64,000 nt of DNA, from NCBI GenBank assembly GCA_019916065.1, contig CM034238.1:41813677-41877676 (forward strand), read 5' to 3'. The stretch's first letter is position 1, and each line of letters starts with the position of its first letter. This document shows positions 33,124 to 44,297 of the stretch, one piece after another. This stretch comes from Vitellaria paradoxa. Its lineage: Eukaryota; Streptophyta; Magnoliopsida; Ericales; Sapotaceae. The notes under the pieces were generated by a model. It made no database searches, was not told where the DNA came from, and worked only from the letters and a program-made list of their open reading frames with translations. Made by a program: the position numbers and the translations under genes.

Positions 33124-33997
33124 GAAGACGAACAGAAGGTTGTGTTACTTGTTTAGGACGTTCTGAAGGAGGAGATTCGTCAACAAGGGATGGAGGAGAA
33201 GACTCATTAGGAGTGGTCACAGGTCCAGCAGAAGACCCAGGTGTCTCGGGATGAACCGTAAGTAGTGGTGTCTGAGAGACCTGTGGACTATCTGCATCAA
33301 ATATGTCAGAATGCAAATCTTTAGAAATATCAGTAAAGAGAGGATTATGGGAAGAGATAGAAAGATGAAATGGAGAAAGAGTAGAAAACATCTTGTGTTC
33401 CCAAAATATAACATGTCAAGAGACACGAAGATGTCGAGAAATAGGATCCCAACACCGATACCCCATATGTTCACTACCATAACCCAAGGAACAACAAAGA
33501 CGAGAGCGTGGTTCAAGTTTAGTTCTTTCATGGGGTTGAAAGAGAACAAAACAAGCAGACCCAAATACTCTAAGATGAGAATAATCAAGAGGGGAGCCAT
33601 ACAAGCGTTCAAAAGGGGGAGAATTACCAAGGACAAAAGTAGGAACACGATTAATGGTGTAGGCAGCAGTAAGAGCAGCTTTCTCCCAAAACTTTTCTGG
33701 ACAGGAGGAAGAAATAAGAAGGGCACGGATCGTGTCAAGAATATGACGATGTTTGCGTTCTGCCCGACCATTCTGCTGAGAAATACCAGGACAAGAAAGA
33801 TGAGACTGTGTCCCCTGAGAGCATAGAAAAGATAAAACCTCAGAGTCAAGATATTCCATAGCATTATCAGTTCGAAAAACCTTGATTGTACGAGAAAATT
33901 GAGTTTTCACCATTGCTGAGAAATCAGAGTATATCTGTTTAAGTTCAGAACGTTTAGTTAAAAGATATAACCAAGTATAGCAAGTATAATCATCCAC
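33041..33997 (-). pseudogene. Copia integrase and linker
   Basis: The segment read from 33997 to 33416 has MDDYTCYTWLYLLTKRSE, FRTDNAMEY, GISQQNGRAERKHRHI and WEKAALTAAYTINRVP, that is, the D-D-E integrase core with its second Asp and the Glu, followed by the C-terminal region (LRVFGSACFV, GYRCWDPISRHL). A Ser/Pro-rich linker to RT occupies 33391-33041. The first core block lies in the upstream frame. Frame breaks at about 33400 and 33980 split it. Confidence 0.88.
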
Positions 33998-34989
33998 AAA
34001 AATAACAAAATAACGAGAGCCCCCATAGTGGGAGTGGGTGAAGGTCCCCAGATATCCGAGTGAATGAGATCAAATGGTGCAAGAGAAACAGAACAACTTT
34101 TATTAAAAGGTAAAGCGGGTTGTTTAGCAGTTTGACATGATAAACAATCAACTTTCTCAGAAACCACATGACCCAATTGACCACTAGAAACTAAAATTTT
34201 CAAACGACTAAAAGACACATGACCCAAACGACAATGCCAAAGATTAAAAATAGAAGCTATGGAAGCAGAAGCAGCAGCGGAAGCAGCAGAGGATGGTGGA
34301 AGTTGGAGGTGAACAATCTCAAACAGACGTCCATGCTTACGGCCTATCCCAAGAACCTGTTTCGTCTGTGGGTCCTGCACCAAACAACCAGAAGCAGAAA
34401 AAGTAATGAGCAGACCAAGTTCACATAATTGACCAACAGACACAAGACTTAAAGCAAGGGTAGGAATGTGGTAAACATTAGAAAGAGAAATAGATGAAGT
34501 AAAAATATGACCAGCGTGGGTAACAGACATATGAGTACCATCAGCAGTATGAATAGTGGGAATAGAGGATGATGAAGCAATAGACGAAAAAATTGTAGAA
34601 TCAGAAGTCATATAATTGCAACATCCTGAGTCAAAATACCAAGAGGAAGTACCTGGCATGATGGAGAGGGCAGTAGAAGGAGATGTACTAGTTTTGACAA
34701 GTACTTGCTGAATGATAGACTCCACATCAGTCACAGAAAAGGATGGGCCAGAAGAGGACCCGTCTGAAGTAACAGCAGCAGTGGTACGAGAACCATGAGA
34801 TTTAGCAGAGGACTTAGAGGATCCCTTTTTGGAATGAGCTCCAGAGGAGGAAGCCTTGGGACAGTCACGCTGAAAATGACCAGGAGCTGTTTTGTGGCAA
34901 GTCAAACACTCACGAACTGGACAATGTTCAAATAAATGATTGTATGGTAGACCCCTTTTTAGACAGTAGATGCAGGAGTGAGGAGTCAA
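33958..34989 (-). pseudogene. Copia zinc knuckle, protease and GAG-pre-integrase
   Basis: On the minus strand a CCHC-like knuckle (CLTCHKTAPGHFQRDC) is followed by a Ser-rich stretch, the protease motif SWYFDSGCCNYMTSD, a TADGTHMSV block and the pre-integrase zinc region LWHCRLGHVSFSRL with CLSCQTAKQ, then FDLIHSDIWGPSPTPT leading into integrase. The end of the frame is shifted relative to the integrase core. Confidence 0.88.
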
Positions 34990-35001
34990 TGGGCCAGAAG
35001 A

Positions 35002-35752
35002 TCAACTGTGAGACATGGCAAGAGCGGCATCTGGAACTGGAGATGGTGGTATAGCAAGAACTAAATCCAACGCCTTAGTTTTGAGACCCAGACGAGTTTC
35101 TTCGAACAAGAGTTCTGAAATAGCTTGTTCAAGAGTGGGTAGAGGCATGCGATGGAGTAATGAGGCACGAACTGAGTCAAAAGTGTCATGGAGAGCCATA
35201 AGAAATAGCAAAAATCACTGATGATTGCGGTGGATAGTGTACAATTGAGCATCCTCAGAGTATTTTCAGGTAGGTTCACATAAGGTAAGCTGATCCCAAA
35301 CAGAAGACATTTGAGAGGAAATTATTGATGGATTGCCCAGGCTCTTGACGCATACAATGAAGAGTCTGAAGTAACTGATACTGGTGAGCATGACTAGTGG
35401 TCTGATAGCGATCCTTTAAGAAATCCCAACTAGCCTTAGCAGGAGGGGAATACTAATCATCGTCCTAGAATCGGCCAAATTGAAGAATGATGGAAGGAAT
35501 AGTAGTGGCACGAAACCAGGTGACAATTTGATAATTCTTGCTTTCCCAATCATCAAGACGATCCTCAAAAGCAGACTGATCCTCGTCGTCTTTTTGGATG
35601 GGTTTTTTCTGAGAGCCAGAGATAATACGCCACAAACGACGTCCTTTGATAAAGCCAGAGAGAGCTTTTGCCCACAAAACATAATTAGTCCCATCTAGAA
35701 TGATAGAGAGGGACGTAATGTTGTCAGAGCGATCCACAGAAAAAGCTTTCAT
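35002..35752 (-). pseudogene. Copia gag
   Basis: The ATG is at 35752 on the minus strand. The N-terminus has ITSLSIILDGTNYVLWAKAL and FIKGRRLWRIISG, a typical copia Gag start, followed by WESKNYQIVTWFRAT. The middle is out of frame (for example QEPGQSINNFLSNV near 35330). The end at 35211-35002 has MPLPTLEQAISELLFEETR. Several frameshifts; non-functional. Confidence 0.85.
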
Positions 35753-36330
35753 AGTGCCCAATAAAGATAAACAATAAATCCGAGTAGAACAGAGATCACC
35801 AGTGCGTCCAGAACGTCAAAAAAGGTAAGGGACTGGTCTGAACCGGTCGAAAATCTGCCAAAAATGGCTGAACCGGCCTAAAAGAAGCATTGAACTGGTC
35901 TGGGTGGACCGGTCTGACCGTTGGAGCAGCTAGGGCTACGTGGCAGATCGCAGTTCGCTGGCGTGAGTGCGATCCAGTGCAACAGGTGCACCAACGAACA
36001 GTCCACGTGGTGCACCGTGATTTGTCGAGATGACGTTAGCGAGGCGAATGTGCAGACCAGTGGAGCGTAAATTCGCATGAAGTCACACGCAATTTTCAGG
36101 CGGCGCGTCAGGGCGCGTGGAAGCAGATCTCCGATTCTAGTTGGTGGCGTTGGGTTCGTCTATGAGAGACGAATCCGATGATGTATGTAGATGTTAGAAT
36201 ATTCACCAGAAGAGTAATACAGAAGCGAAAAGTCAAAACTTCTTTAACTCTGCTGATTATATATACCAACGCAAGATCTCGCCAGAAAATAATGGCCGAC
36301 GAAGAAGAGAAAAAAAAAATTAGAGCCTCT
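35753..36330 (-). other. Copia 5' leader
   Basis: About 580 bp between the PBS and gag, unusually GC-rich for this window. No ORF is supported. Confidence 0.6.
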
Positions 36331-36342
36331 GCTCTGATACCA
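36331..36342 (-). promoter_or_regulatory. Copia primer-binding site, initiator-Met type
   Basis: On the minus strand the LTR ends TTTTAACA and is followed at once by TGGTATCAGAGC, complementary to the 3' end of plant initiator tRNA-Met. Confidence 0.88.
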
Positions 36343-36603
36343 TGTTAAAAATAAAAGAAGAAGGAAAGAATTATGTATTAATATTTATTTCTGTGTGTGA
36401 GAATACAAGACTATAAGGTCCTTTATATAAGAGGACAATAATCCTAATCCTGATAGGAGATAGTAATCCTAATTATGATTGGATATACAAAATAAGGAAT
36501 AAAATAATAATCCTAATTATGATATAGGGAAAGATATAAAATAAGGAAAGGCACAAAATAAGGGATACTAATTATATACGATTATACATTACTAAATCTA
36601 ACA
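36343..36603 (-). repeat. Copia 5' LTR
   Basis: 261 bp, TGTTAAAAATAAAAG on the plus strand to ATCTAACA. It matches both pieces of the interrupted left LTR with modest divergence, so this element is older than the Athila insertion. Confidence 0.9.
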
Positions 36604-36915
36604 GATATTATAGTATTGGAAGTAGCATGTGGAAAAAAAGTTAATCAACCTCTAGTTCAAATCAATCAGTTGACGGGAGATTGGGTGATAATTTTGATGA
36701 GCAACAGACGAGACGGTTGCTGATTGTTGGATTTTTGGTGTGCTAATCGGAATCTTAGTCGTCGGCCATCAATTAGGGAAGTAGTTCACACGCTTCATTC
36801 TAATAATGAAGATTCATTGCCAGACTTATCACTACTGGTTTTTGATCCCCCAGTGAACAATCATGCATCCCTAATCTCTTCGGCGTCCTTTGTCACTGCT
36901 ACCGGGAGCTCCTAG
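36604..36915 (+). pseudogene. LecRK kinase pseudogene, 3' part
   Basis: Continues the kinase broken at 16913: DIIVLEVACGKKVNQPL, then a deletion and a frameshift, then RRPSIREVVHTLHSNNEDSL, the LecRK C-terminal kinase helix. The Ser/Pro-containing tail ends in ATGSS and a stop at 36915. The paralogue at 58.2-58.6 kb aligns throughout (RPSIMEVVHTLTSNDEDS). It shows that one receptor gene was opened by about 19.7 kb of nested retroelements. Confidence 0.9.
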
Positions 36916-37219
36916 ATGTATTGTACTCTTCAAGCTAAAAATGACAACAAAACTATTAGTTGAAGCTGCCTTTCTCTTCTAATTCTTCTTCCCTCGTATC
37001 AAGACAGTTCTCTAGGGGACATTGGTTTGGTTCCATGTTACATAAAGTTGTATTCTATTTTAGTAGTAAAAAAAAAAAAAAAGAAGTTTCAGTTGTCAGG
37101 TTTAACTGTTTGGGGGTATCCTAGGTAAAATGTTGTTTTTCTTTTCATCTCTCTCTCTCTCTCTCTCTCTTTTTATTTTTTTGATTTTTTGTTTTAGTCT
37201 CCTGCAGAATAAAAGTTTT
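36916..37219. other. 3' flank of kinase pseudogene
   Basis: About 300 bp with an A run near 37070 and a (CT)n tract at about 37148-37171. No gene. Confidence 0.4.
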
Positions 37220-37228
37220 TTATTTTTA

Positions 37229-38175
37229 GGGTTAATTATACTAACACCCCTTAACTATACCTATTTTTCAATTTACCCCGTCATCTATTAACCTTAACAG
37301 TTTGACCCTCTCATCTATTTAAAAATGGTTCTGTTTAGTAACCGTTAAAAAAGTCTGTTAATTAATTATTTATTTATTATTCCTTAATCATCTCAATATA
37401 TTTTTAATATGATTATTATTTACATATATTCAAATTTGAAACTTATGACTAAAGATTTGTACAGATTAAATCAGATAAATTATTCAATTTTTTATTATAA
37501 ATTAAATAAATTGATTTTTTTCTTATCTCATCCAAAAAAAAAAAAAAAAAAAAATTGACCCGAACTTAATGTTGATAAAGAATCTAACCAAGTTAATTCT
37601 CGGGTCTTAATAATAAATAATTTTTTTCTATATTTATTGTGTATATTTAATTTTAATCATAAATAATAAAAAATATATCGGCAAATTTTATTTAAAAATT
37701 TAAGCTAAATTTAAATTAAAAAATAACTAAACTAAATGAAAATGTTGTTATCAAGTTTAATTTGATTTTTTTGATTTTCATTAGGTTTTGTTCATCTTGT
37801 TTCTTTATACCAAAAACAAAAATAATACATATAATTTATTTTTGTTTTCAGATTGAATTTTTTTTTTGTTGGATGAAATAAGAAAAAATTTGATTTATTT
37901 AATTTATAACAGAAAATTAAATGATTTTACGTGACCTAACCTATGCAAACCTTTAGTGACAAGTTCTAAATTTGTACATGTGAGTAATAATCACATTAGA
38001 AATTTACTGAGATAATTAAGGAATAATAAATAAATAAATAATTAATGGATTTTTTTAACGGTTATTAAACGGAACCCCTTTTAAATAGATGAGAGGATCA
38101 AAGTGTTAGAATTAATAGATGAAGAGGTAAATTGAAAAATAGGTATAGTTTAAGGAGTGTCAGTGTAATTAACCC
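37229..38175. mobile_element. Mutator-like foldback/MITE element
   Basis: A 947-bp non-coding element with long terminal inverted repeats. The ends are GGGTTAATTATACTAACACC and the inverse of GTGTAATTAACCC. Inverted similarity extends about 300 bp inward on each side (for example ATAGGTATAGTT, AATAAATAAATAATTAAT and AATTATTCAATTTTT-type blocks). It is flanked by the perfect 9-bp target duplication TTATTTTTA at 37220-37228 and 38176-38184. Long inverted repeats with a 9-bp duplication indicate a non-autonomous MULE. Confidence 0.85.
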
Positions 38176-38184
38176 TTATTTTTA

Positions 38185-38816
38185 ATAAAATAGTACAGTT
38201 TTTTAGTTGATTGTTAATTTGTTAGTTTTTATTTTTTATTTTGCAGTCTGTTTTCCTTTCTGAGTACTTAATGGGTTTCTTGATATAAATTTTACATATG
38301 ATTTGTCCACCTAAGAGGGATTTGACCTACCAACATTCACAATTTGCACCTTTGAGGCTTTGAACGAGTAACATCCAAAAAGAGAGCATAAGCTGTGACC
38401 AATGGAGCTTTGTTAGACATAACAGAAAAGTTTATTAGGTTACAATTTTTGAAAAGTAAATGCTGCAGCCAATTAATAGTGATCAGAGCAATTGAACGAT
38501 CCTTACCATTGAATGTTAGTGTAGGTTTCATGTGGATCCGGCACAAATCAACCGTCAGTCGGGATGTTAGCAGCAGATCAATCTTGATTATTGATCTACA
38601 GGTCTCATGATGTGAGCCCCACACAAATCAACAACCAAAATCTATTCGCAATTGAGCGGCTGAAGGTACGTAGAGCACCTCTTCTTGAAATCTAGACATA
38701 AGCTTGTTTTGTCACCCACTTTGTAGTGGAATATTCCAAATTTATTACATATGTTATAGCCATTTGTTACCATTTTTGAATACTAACTTGAAGCTCGCTC
38801 TAACCATCAGCAAACA

Positions 38817-38887
<71 letters not shown>

Positions 38888-39840
38888 GAAAATTTTATTT
38901 TGAAATTTTTGTTATGCATATAATATCTTAGCTTATTTAAAAAAGTCTTCTCTTAAGGTTTATGCACAAAGAAAAAAAAAAAATTATACAGCACATAAAA
39001 GAGTTTCATTGATACTTCTTTCATCTCTTAGCTTAAGATGGATTCTTTTCTATACTTTGTGTAATCTTCAAGGACTTGATGGTTAGTCTTTATTAGATTC
39101 TTATTTGTAATTAACAACAAAATTTAAAAACTACAACTTATTGAAAAAAAAAAATTACAATTTAGTGAGAAAAACGCTATGTAAAATGAAAATAAGCTAT
39201 TGATAATTTAAAACTTGATTTTGTTACCCGACCCAAGCCATAGTATAAAAATCTTAATATGACGTAACTCATATTTAAATACATAAACTAATCCTAGCTA
39301 TACTCCAAAATTTATGTACTCCTCCAAATAATCATCAATAATAATAACCTTACGACATGTGTCACCTCATTTAAGTGTATATTCATAATTAAAAATCACA
39401 CAGCCTCAACCACAGTCAATGTATTATAACAATTAGGTGTCATTTAATGTATTTGTTTTGAATCTATTTTTCATTCTACGTAAAAATAAGAGAAACAGTT
39501 CAAAACACATTGTAACTTACATATTCCCAATCTATTCTGGAAAATAGAAAATGATGTTACACATAAAATGTAAAATGGCAAAAAGACGTTTTAATATTTT
39601 TAATTAAAAAAAGGTAAAATTTTAAAATACGAAAAATAAAAAATGTCAAACCAAATGCGTTTTTACTTGGAAGAATCCAACAACCCACAATATCCGAAAT
39701 GGAATTAATTATTTAAATATCACCTAAATAAAACCAGCTAATTACATATAAATAACATAACTTATGAAATTACTAAATAATTAAATAATATAGGTTATAA
39801 CAAGATCCATCGGCACTGTACAATTTTATACTTCTATTCG
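38185..39840. other. Intergenic region with AAT/ATT palindrome
   Basis: No gene recognised. Sequence at about 38330-38690 is less AT-rich and unassigned. An (AAT)n(ATT)n tract lies at 38816-38887. The stretch at about 38990-39120 resembles 41255-41370, suggesting a small dispersed duplication. Confidence 0.4.
38816..38887. repeat. (AAT)n(ATT)n perfect palindrome
   Basis: About 35 bp of AAT repeats pass directly into about 37 bp of ATT repeats with almost no spacer, so the tract is self-complementary. Confidence 0.9.
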
Positions 39841-39844
39841 GAGC

Positions 39845-40566
39845 TTGGTTATGAATTAATAATAGATGCTACCTAATACCACGAGAGAATAAAAGCAAAG
39901 ATGCCTGGGAAATTAGGCAGTTACAGAATTTTCATTTAATTTATAGAATGACCAAGCTGTCATTATGTCAAAGGCAAATATATATATATATATATATATT
40001 TTTAAATTATTCTGTAGAACTAAAATATTTTATCAAAAATTTTAATCATAACAATGTAGTTTTATTGTGAAGTTATTACCTTAAATAAAAAAAAAGAAAA
40101 AAAAAAACTCAATAAAAATGTTTTGATTATAGTAATATTATTATCACATAATTCTTATAGCATTTTAATATATTCCTGTTTCTTAAAAAAAAAAAAATTC
40201 TAGTGGAATTTTCATTTAATTTATAGAATAACTTTCTGAAACTAAAACATATATATGCATATAGAAGAATTCTATTTAATCAAATATTTTATCAGAATTT
40301 TTTATTATAATAATGTAATTTTATTGTGAACCTATCACTTTAAATAAAAAGAAAAAATTTCATTAAATATTTTTATTATAATAATATTATTATCACATTA
40401 ATTTTATAGCGATTTTTGGTAAAAAATAAATCAATGGAGAAACATTTCTGAGTACCTCGAGTGGAAAAATTTACAATTGTTAGCTAGAAAATTACTTGAC
40501 CGGCAAAGCTCATGTTTAAATGACAATCAGCAAAGCTTATTTGTTGAACCTCCTAAGGTAAAAGCT
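39845..40566 (+). repeat. Upstream region shared with the 56.7-kb pseudogene, with internal tandem repeat
   Basis: Several blocks match 56465-56697, including TTTTCATTTAATTTATAGAA, GGCAAAGC, and AGCTTRTTTGTTGAACCTCC just before the start codon. Within this copy a unit of about 275 bp is tandemly repeated (about 39928-40195 and 40204-40440). It represents the ancestral promoter and 5' leader duplicated with the receptor gene. Confidence 0.65.
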
Positions 40567-41238
40567 ATGTATCTCCAATCGCCAAAGCATTTCACAATGA
40601 TCGGCATTTTCCTGTATCCGATCATCCTCCCCTTTGTAGCTCCACTATCCTTCAATTTCAGTGGTTTCAGTCCTGACGATAATCAATAGAATAAAATATG
40701 AGAGAGCTTATCGAGCAAATCTTGTAATCCAACTCACCTATGCTAAACAAATCCAACTCTGGGACAATTCGTCGCGAAATCTCGAAGGCTTCAGCACCCA
40801 TTTCTCCTTTGTCATCGATTCCTAAAATCGAACACCTTACGGCGCTGATGGAATTACGTTCTTCCTCGCACCAAACGGTTCCCGAATTCCTAACGGGGCA
40901 ACGGCTGGCTTGACCCCTTCCCCTCATAGCCGACAACCAGCCGCTGAGCTTAACAGATAATCCATTTTGTGGCTGTGGAGTTTGATATTTATCAGAACGA
41001 TTGGGACCCCTCACACGATCATGTAGGTATTGACATCAATTCCTTGAAATCTGTCAAAAATATTACAGGGTGGAGTAGTGCTCTTGATAGGAGGCAAAAT
41101 GAAGCTTGGATCTGTTATGATTCTAGTTCTAAAAATCTCAGTATTGTTTTCACTGGGCTGGCGAGTGACAACACCACCATCCAACAAGGCCTATATTACA
41201 TAGTTGATCTGCAAGATTATTTGCCGGAATGGGTTACA
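40567..41238 (+). pseudogene. LecRK lectin-domain pseudogene
   Basis: The ATG at 40567 opens a good signal peptide (MYLQSPKHFTMIGIFLY...ILPFVAPLS) and the lectin start NFSGFSPDD, then a stop at 40687 and several frameshifts. Recognisable blocks follow: WDNSSRNLEGFSTHFSFVID, FFLAPNGSRIPNG, VEFDIYQNDWDPSHDHVGID and FTGLASDNTTIQQGLYYIVD. Homology stops at LPEWVT (41238), before the transmembrane helix; the following DNA is related to a region at 39.0 kb, so a rearrangement cut the gene. Not functional. Confidence 0.88.
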
Positions 41239-41600
41239 CAACACATAAAGAACATCATTGAGATTTCTCTCATCTCTTATCCAAAAATGGTTTCTTTCCT
41301 AAACATGGTGCGATTGTCAAGGACTTCATGATTAGCATTTGTTAGGTTCCTATTTGTAATAAGTAAATTGGTAATCAAAATAATGAAGTCCAATTTTATA
41401 TTTTTATACACTGGCTAAGGTGCCATAGTGTTTAGAATTGATGTTGATCCATTGCAAGAAGCTTGCTAGATGCCCGCTTTGCATTCGTCAAAAAATACTG
41501 AAAGCTAATTTGTTGTAAGAAGTTGCTGCGGTTGGTTTGCTTGAAGGGTGTGGGAAGACTGTGACACAGGCGCAGGAAGCCGCGTAAGTGAGCTGTGAGT
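41239..41600. other. Rearranged flank of lectin pseudogene
   Basis: The first about 130 bp resemble 38990-39120. The remainder (a somewhat GC-richer stretch at about 41440-41605) is unassigned. Confidence 0.4.
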
Positions 41601-41609
41601 TTGGATTTT

Positions 41610-41990
41610 TTAAAACAAACATGTAAAGATTTATTCTATGTAGGATTTTAAGTTCTATACACTAGAAGAAACCTAAATAATGTTTCCTAATGTGATTGGA
41701 AGCACTAATAAGAAGATTTCCTATTATTCAAGGAAATTGGAAATCATGAGTCCTACTCTAATCCCATATAAGATTAGACAATATATATCATGAATCATAC
41801 TCTAATTCTATCTTAGATTATCATCATGATCTATATAAGGACTTACTCAGTAGTCTAAACCATCCACCATCTAGAGATAAGAAGATTATAGGTATTGAGT
41901 ATTTTATTATTACTTCTTTCATACTTGGCTAACAACAACACATGTTTATAGAAAATTGGTATTAAAGAATCATGAATTTGGCTTGTGGTG
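41610..41990 (+). mobile_element. Possible degraded LTR with PBS-like end
   Basis: About 380 bp with an LTR-like TATA (CTATATAAGG near 41833), a transcribed-looking end and a TTGGTATTAAAGAA motif near 41958 that resembles a decayed initiator-Met primer-binding site. No partner or coding region was found. Weak call. Confidence 0.35.
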
Positions 41991-43580
41991 CTTCATTCAT
42001 TTGGAGTTGGTGAGTCACATAAAGCGTGAGCAAGTCGCCCGTACAATACGATCGATGAGTCAATTGTGTAACCATGGTAAATAAGTTTTATTAATTAGAA
42101 TTATATAGTGGATGAGCTTTGATCCTCGATGTTAGGGCCCGTAATTTTTCTATACCATTTTTAGGGTTTTCCTTCTTTAATCGTTTTGTAGTATTTATTT
42201 ACTTTTTTACACTTATGGTTATTATATTGCTTGATTGATTGTTTGGATTATTATCATGTGGTTTTTCTAATCCTTTACTTGCTTGGTTCATTGTGGGCAT
42301 AGCAAATATTCATCACAAGGCAAATACTTTATAAAAATAACTCAAATACTGATTAATAATGGTCAACAAAACTATTGTAACTTTAAAATTGAACTTTAAA
42401 AAAAAAAAAATTACTCTCTAACCTAATTAAATTTAGGTACTTCCAAGCCTAATTAATAGTAGGTATTTTTCTTTGTATTTTAAATTCAAAATATATTAAA
42501 AGTGGTTATAATGAGATAAGTTAAATTTTTGTTAAATTTAATTAATATTCATTCATTTTTAAATCAATTTTCAAAACCTGATTATTGTTTAAACACTTTT
42601 GTTTGTGTTTTTAAATTTTATTTCAAATACATTTGAAATATGTAAACTTTATAATAATAGTGAACCAATAGGTAAGTAGGTTTATTTTAGAAACCCATTA
42701 ACTTACATTACATAAAACAATCCCAATGACTATACAGATAAAAAAAATTATATAGTTGTTGTCATGCATCAATTAGTTTTATAAAAATTACTTAAATTAA
42801 AATGTTATTATTAATTGTATGGCTGTACTTTATAAAAATATATATATATAGTCAACCTAATCAACCTAAATTTAAAACTAGAATTTAGAAAAAAAAAATC
42901 ACTCCCAAGACTAATTTTATTCAAAGATTCATAAAAATAAAAAAACAAATAGAATGATGAACATAGAGAGTGCCATATTGGATAATAATTTTTTAATTGA
43001 GTTTATAAAAATAACTCAAATAAAAAAATTATTATTAATCATATGTGCTTTATAATTGTCAATGTGACCAACTTAAATTTAAAATTAGAATTTAAAAAAA
43101 TAACTATTTTTGAACCTAATTAATATCTCTATATGTTTTGTATTTTTAAATTTTAAAAATGCTAAAAATTGTTGTTATGAGAGAAATAATCTAATTATTA
43201 TTTAATTTAATTTAATTATTATTATTATTTTTAATTTAATTATTAATATATTTAAAATATGTAAATTTTATAAATATATTAAATTTATAATTAAGTGGGT
43301 CACTTGTTTGAACTTATGAGTGCTTTTACATGTAAAAGAAAAAAAAAATTATTGTACTTTAGTGACGGGAGACATAAAGAAAGGTTTTGTGAATGGGAGG
43401 AAAAAAAAAAGGAAATGAATGAATTTTAACAATAATTCAAAATTTTATAAAAAAAAAAAAGAAAAAATTGAGTGGAGATCAAATAGGTATGCTATATAAG
43501 ATTATATAAGATTAGAGTGAAGGATGGAATGAGAGAGAAAATGCATTCTTTTAATAATAGAAATAGATAGATACGTATAT
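41991..43580. other. AT-rich intergenic region
   Basis: No gene or recognisable element. Homopolymer and TA-rich sequence throughout. Confidence 0.4.
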
Positions 43581-43585
43581 ATAAT

Positions 43586-43740
43586 ACATAAAGAAAAACA
43601 AATCAAGGCTGCAAGAACATAAACACACACACAGAGGCATACATTCACGACACATAAAGAGAAACAAATCAAGGGTGCAAGAACATATATACACACACAG
43701 AGACATACATTCACGACACATAAAGAAAAACAAATCAAGG
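43586..43740. repeat. 66-bp minisatellite, about 2.3 copies
   Basis: Units start at 43586, 43652 and 43718 with ACATAAAGAAAAACAAATC. Each contains an ACACACACAGAG stretch and ends ATACATTCACG. A minus-strand open frame through the array is an artefact of the repeat. Confidence 0.85.
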
Positions 43741-44160
43741 GGCTACCCTACTCTTTGAGATAAACAAAGACAGCCAAGAAAATTTTTCCGTTGACTAACT
43801 ACGCTACGAACCCAAGAGTGGATATCTAGGCCGAACAGAAGAACAGATCTCTAGGCTTACCTAGTAACGAACAACAAACAAAAATGAAAGGCATCAATGA
43901 ATGAGAAAACAATGTAGACGTAATATATTATTAACAACAAACAAAAATGGAGGAAAAAATGATGCCCCAATTCAACAAGTTTTGCCGCCGGGAGTTAGTC
44001 ACAAAGCTTCCAACCAGGCTTATCAAAATGTCCAGTGGTAAATGAGACTTAACTCTTTTTAACCTCTGCATTTTTTTATTCCTAATTAAATTTATGGAAT
44101 TTAATTTTAAAATAATTTTAATCCTTATTGAATTTTAATCCATAATTAAATTTAATTCTG
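43741..44160. other. Intergenic region before gene B
   Basis: No coding sequence or mobile element recognised. Confidence 0.35.
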
Positions 44161-44297
44161 ATTTAATTTAGAATTAATTTTCCAAGCAAGTTGCTGACCA
44201 AGGTTGACTTGTTCAAATGACCCATCCATGTACAATCTATTCAAAACTCACTACCTAAACTTCTCTGCAAGTTGTTCTCCACAACTCGTCTCTGATT
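44161..44297 (+). promoter_or_regulatory. Proximal upstream region of gene B with W-box
   Basis: TTGACT at 44204-44209 matches the WRKY-binding W-box core TTGAC[C/T], about 90 bp before the ATG. W-boxes are frequent in defence-induced LecRK promoters, but a single core site occurs by chance often. Confidence 0.3.

Larger units (their letters stand above)
16914..36603 (-). mobile_element. Ty1/copia retrotransposon (Ale/Retrofit-like), interrupted
   Basis: A copia element on the minus strand, about 5.3 kb once the Athila insertion is subtracted. Its 5' LTR is on the right (36343-36603). Its 3' LTR is on the left and is split into 16914-17018 and 31388-31546. The internal order on the minus strand is PBS, gag with zinc knuckle, DSGC-type protease, GAG-pre-integrase, integrase, then reverse transcriptase and RNase H, ending at a polypurine tract. 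This is the copia order. Frameshifts break the coding region. The element sits inside the LecRK kinase pseudogene, removing or obscuring a few codons between the DVY-like left flank and the IIVLEVACG-like right flank. No perfect target duplication could be read. Confidence 0.9.

Noticed and set aside
33311..33826. 171-codon plus-strand open frame in the copia integrase
   Set aside because: Antisense shadow; the minus strand carries clear integrase motifs.
43502..43738. Minus-strand Cys/Val-rich 78-codon frame
   Set aside because: Produced by the 66-bp minisatellite; the peptide repeats exactly with the DNA unit and has no start context.
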